This document shows, in pieces, positions 4,730 to 6,815 of a stretch of DNA of 6,815 bases (position 1 is its first letter; every line of letters starts with the position of its first letter). Made by a program: the position numbers and the translations under genes. Origin of the DNA: an uncultured Hyphomicrobiales bacterium (lineage in GTDB: Bacteria > Pseudomonadota > Alphaproteobacteria > Rhizobiales > Beijerinckiaceae); NCBI GenBank assembly GCA_903903935.1, contig CAIVAX010000367.1, forward strand, positions 1-6,815, given 5' to 3'. The notes below the pieces were generated by a model. It was not told the origin of the DNA. It searched no databases and was given only the letters and a program-made list of their open reading frames with translations.

Positions 4730-6815
4730 TGGGGATACCCATAGCTCGCAAGTCGTGTCTGGCTTGGCAAACTTCGCCAAGAGGGGTGGCTATAGGCCGC
4801 CCGTTTTTGCTTGCCTGCTTGCTGGCCCTGATCCCGCTTCATACATCCCTCGCCCAGACGACTTTGGCCGATAAGGTCGGCCAGCAAATTACCAATCGCA
4901 AAGCCAAAACACCTGACCGCCTTTTGGTGGAAGCCGGCGAGATGATTTATGACCGCGACAATGAGCGCCTGAGCGCCCGCGGCTCAGTCAAACTCTATTA
5001 TCAAGGCCGCACGTTAGAGGCCGACAGCGTCAATTATGACCGGCGCACCAATCGCGTCACGGCGCAAGGTCATGCCAAAATGACCGAGCGCGACGGCACA
5101 ACTGCCTATGCCGAGCGCTTTGAACTCAGCGATGATTTCAAAAATGGCTTTATCGATAGCCTCAAGGCCGATAGCGCCGACAAAACCTATTTCACGAGCT
5201 CGCGGGCCGAGCGCACCAATGGTGAGACGACTGTTCTCGAGAACGGCATTTATACCGCTTGCGAACCCTGTGCAGAGGATCCCAGCAAACCACCGCTCTG
5301 GCAGATCAAGGCGAAACGGATCATCCATCAAAATTCTGAGCAGATGATCTATTATGAAGATGCCAGTCTGGAACTCTATGGCACATCGATCGCGTATCTG
5401 CCCTATCTCTCTGTGGCCGACCCCAGTGTGACCCGCAAATCCGGGCTCCTTATGCCAACTTATAGCGCCAATCTGACGCGTGGCGTTGGCGTGTCGGCGC
5501 CCCTCTTCTGGGCCATCGCACCCAATTATGATCTGACATTCACCCCGACATTTTTCACCCGTCAGGGCCCGATGCTACAGGCCGAATGGCGTCACAAACT
5601 CATCACCGGATCTTATGACATCCGCTTGGCGGGCATATTCCAGCAAGACCCCAAAGTGTTTCGCGCCAATCCCTATGGGCAGGGCAATCGCGAAAGCCGT
5701 GGCTCGCTTGAAACGCGTGGCGAATTTCAGATCAATGACAAATGGAAATATGGCTGGGATATTTCGCTGATCAGCGACCGCTGGTTCTTCTCGGATTATC
5801 GCGTCACGCCACAATCCATTTCAACCAATTATCTCAAAGACTCGATCTCCACAGCCTATCTGATCGGCAAGGGGGACCAGGGCTATTTTGATCTGCGCGG
5901 CTATTACTTCAAAGGCCTGTCGTCTTTTGATGTGCAGAAGCAACAGCCCATTGTTGGCCCTCTGTTGGATTACAACAAAGTCGTGCGTCTCGATCCTGCG
6001 CGCAGTGCTGGCTTGGGTGGACAGGTCGAACTTGATTTCAACTTCACCAATCTGTCTCGCCAGATTGCGGCCTTCCAATCCACAGGTCTGCGCACACTCG
6101 ATAATGCTTGGGGGCTTTATGATGTCTGCCCGCCCGGCGCCAATGGACTCTACACACCCGCCAATTGTCTATTGCGGGGATTGGGCGGCAATTACACACG
6201 CTCAACATTGAATCTGTCTTGGAAGCGCAGCTTGATTGACCCCATTGGTCAGGTCTGGACGCCCTTTACCTTTACCCATTTCAACGGCTCTTGGCTCAGT
6301 CTCAATCAATCGCGGGCGCAAACTTTCACCAATGCCGATTGCGGCCATGTGCTCTGCTCGTCCACCATTTCAAATGCAAGCCAGCAGAGCTTTATTGGTA
6401 GCCAGAATGATACATTCGCCGGACAGGCCGTCCCCGGCATAGGTCTCGAATATCGCTTCCCGCTTCTGTCAAAATCAGGTGGCGTGGCGCAGACGATTGA
6501 ACCCATCGCGCAATTGGTCTCGCGCCCCGGCGTCAAACAATCTCCCGCCCTCGTCAATGAAGATGCGCAGAGCCTTGTCTTTGATGACTCCAATCTCTTC
6601 GCTTGGAGCAAATATTCCGGCTATGATCGCTTCGAAACCGGCACACGCTTGAATTATGGTGCGCAATATACGGCGCAATTCAACAATGGCGCTTATGGCA
6701 ATCTCATGGTTGGCCAATCCTATCATGTGGCCGGCACCAATTCCTATCAATTGCCCGATGCTGCCAATATTGGCTTGAGCTCAGGACTGGATCGCCGCCG
6801 CTCTGATCTGATCAC
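4729..6815 (+). CDS. lptD: LPS-assembly outer-membrane protein LptD, 3' end outside window
   Basis: LptD forms, with the lipoprotein LptE, the outer-membrane translocon that receives LPS from the periplasmic bridge and inserts it into the outer leaflet. The frame stays open from the ATG at 4729 to the right edge: 695 residues plus two bases. Related proteins are about 780-850 residues, so probably 90-150 C-terminal residues are missing. An extended N-region with basic residues is followed by a hydrophobic core (about 25-37) and a likely cleavage site after SLA (residue 42). Residues of about 60-165 form the LptA/OstA-like jellyroll domain (LLVEAGEMIYDRDNERLSARG, then alternating strands). Then come YTACEPC (175-181), PLWQIKAKRIIH (189-200) and YLPYLSVADPS, the entry to the LptD barrel. 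Tyr/Phe-rich alternating strands follow. DDSNLF (619-624) and SGYDRFETGTRLNYG (630-644) are hallmark barrel motifs. The start overlaps the lptG stop as TAATG. In many alphaproteobacteria surA, pdxA and rsmA follow. Identification is firm; the C-terminal cysteines and end are unseen. Confidence 0.95.
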   Translation, partial: MGIPIARKSCLAWQTSPRGVAIGRPFLLACLLALIPLHTSLAQTTLADKVGQQITNRKAKTPDRLLVEAGEMIYDRDNERLSARGSVKLYYQGRTLEADSVNYDRRTNRVTAQGHAKMTERDGTTAYAERFELSDDFKNGFIDSLKADSADKTYFTSSRAERTNGETTVLENGIYTACEPCAEDPSKPPLWQIKAKRIIHQNSEQMIYYEDASLELYGTSIAYLPYLSVADPSVTRKSGLLMPTYSANLTRGVGVSAPLFWAIAPNYDLTFTPTFFTRQGPMLQAEWRHKLITGSYDIRLAGIFQQDPKVFRANPYGQGNRESRGSLETRGEFQINDKWKYGWDISLISDRWFFSDYRVTPQSISTNYLKDSISTAYLIGKGDQGYFDLRGYYFKGLSSFDVQKQQPIVGPLLDYNKVVRLDPARSAGLGGQVELDFNFTNLSRQIAAFQSTGLRTLDNAWGLYDVCPPGANGLYTPANCLLRGLGGNYTRSTLNLSWKRSLIDPIGQVWTPFTFTHFNGSWLSLNQSRAQTFTNADCGHVLCSSTISNASQQSFIGSQNDTFAGQAVPGIGLEYRFPLLSKSGGVAQTIEPIAQLVSRPGVKQSPALVNEDAQSLVFDDSNLFAWSKYSGYDRFETGTRLNYGAQYTAQFNNGAYGNLMVGQSYHVAGTNSYQLPDAANIGLSSGLDRRRSDLI

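Noticed and set aside
4620..4874. An 84-codon plus-strand frame across the lptG-lptD junction
   Set aside because: It lies in a different frame over two well-supported genes and shows no features of its own.
5014..6750. Several minus-strand frames of 79-105 codons and plus-strand off-frame ones inside lptD
   Set aside because: The full-length LptD frame is open throughout with recognisable motifs; these are shadows of it.
1..6815. tRNA/rRNA genes, CRISPR arrays, insertion sequences, prophage or defence genes
   Set aside because: None was seen: coding genes fill nearly the whole window, no long repeats or terminal inverted repeats stand out, and all but one gene belong to housekeeping families.

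Overview
The window looks like an ordinary housekeeping stretch of an alphaproteobacterial chromosome, most likely from the Rhizobiales/Hyphomicrobiales side. That placement is inferred from the protein sequences (an alphaproteobacterial style of LptD with a YTACEPC motif, a HolC beginning MEIWFYHL), from moderately high GC, and from an lptF-lptG-lptD gene order. It should be treated as tentative below class level.

The left third is a leftward (minus-strand) operon. pepA (691-2250), an M17 leucyl aminopeptidase, is followed 19 bp later by a gene for a small exported protein of unknown function (129-671). That gene ends in a one-base stop/start overlap with holC, the DNA polymerase III chi subunit, of which only the first 43 codons are inside the window (1-129).

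A 311-bp non-coding spacer (2251-2561) separates this operon from a rightward one. It must carry the divergent promoters and both 5' leaders. I see only weak promoter-like matches in it, plus short repeats and possible base-pairing over the lptF ribosome binding site.

The right two thirds is a plus-strand lipopolysaccharide-export operon: lptF (2562-3650), lptG (3647-4729) and lptD (4729 to beyond the right edge). The genes overlap by 4 bp and then 1 bp, so they are probably translationally coupled. LptF and LptG are the two membrane subunits that, with the ATPase LptB encoded elsewhere, extract LPS from the inner membrane. LptD is the outer-membrane barrel that inserts LPS at the cell surface. 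The first 695 residues of LptD are present, without stop or frameshift.

No RNA genes, mobile elements, CRISPR arrays or signs of recent transfer were seen, and no novel multi-gene system is evident. The least explained item is the exported protein between pepA and holC. The best contextual observation is that the divergent holC-pepA / lptF-lptG layout matches that of Escherichia coli, but here lptD is attached to the lptFG operon.
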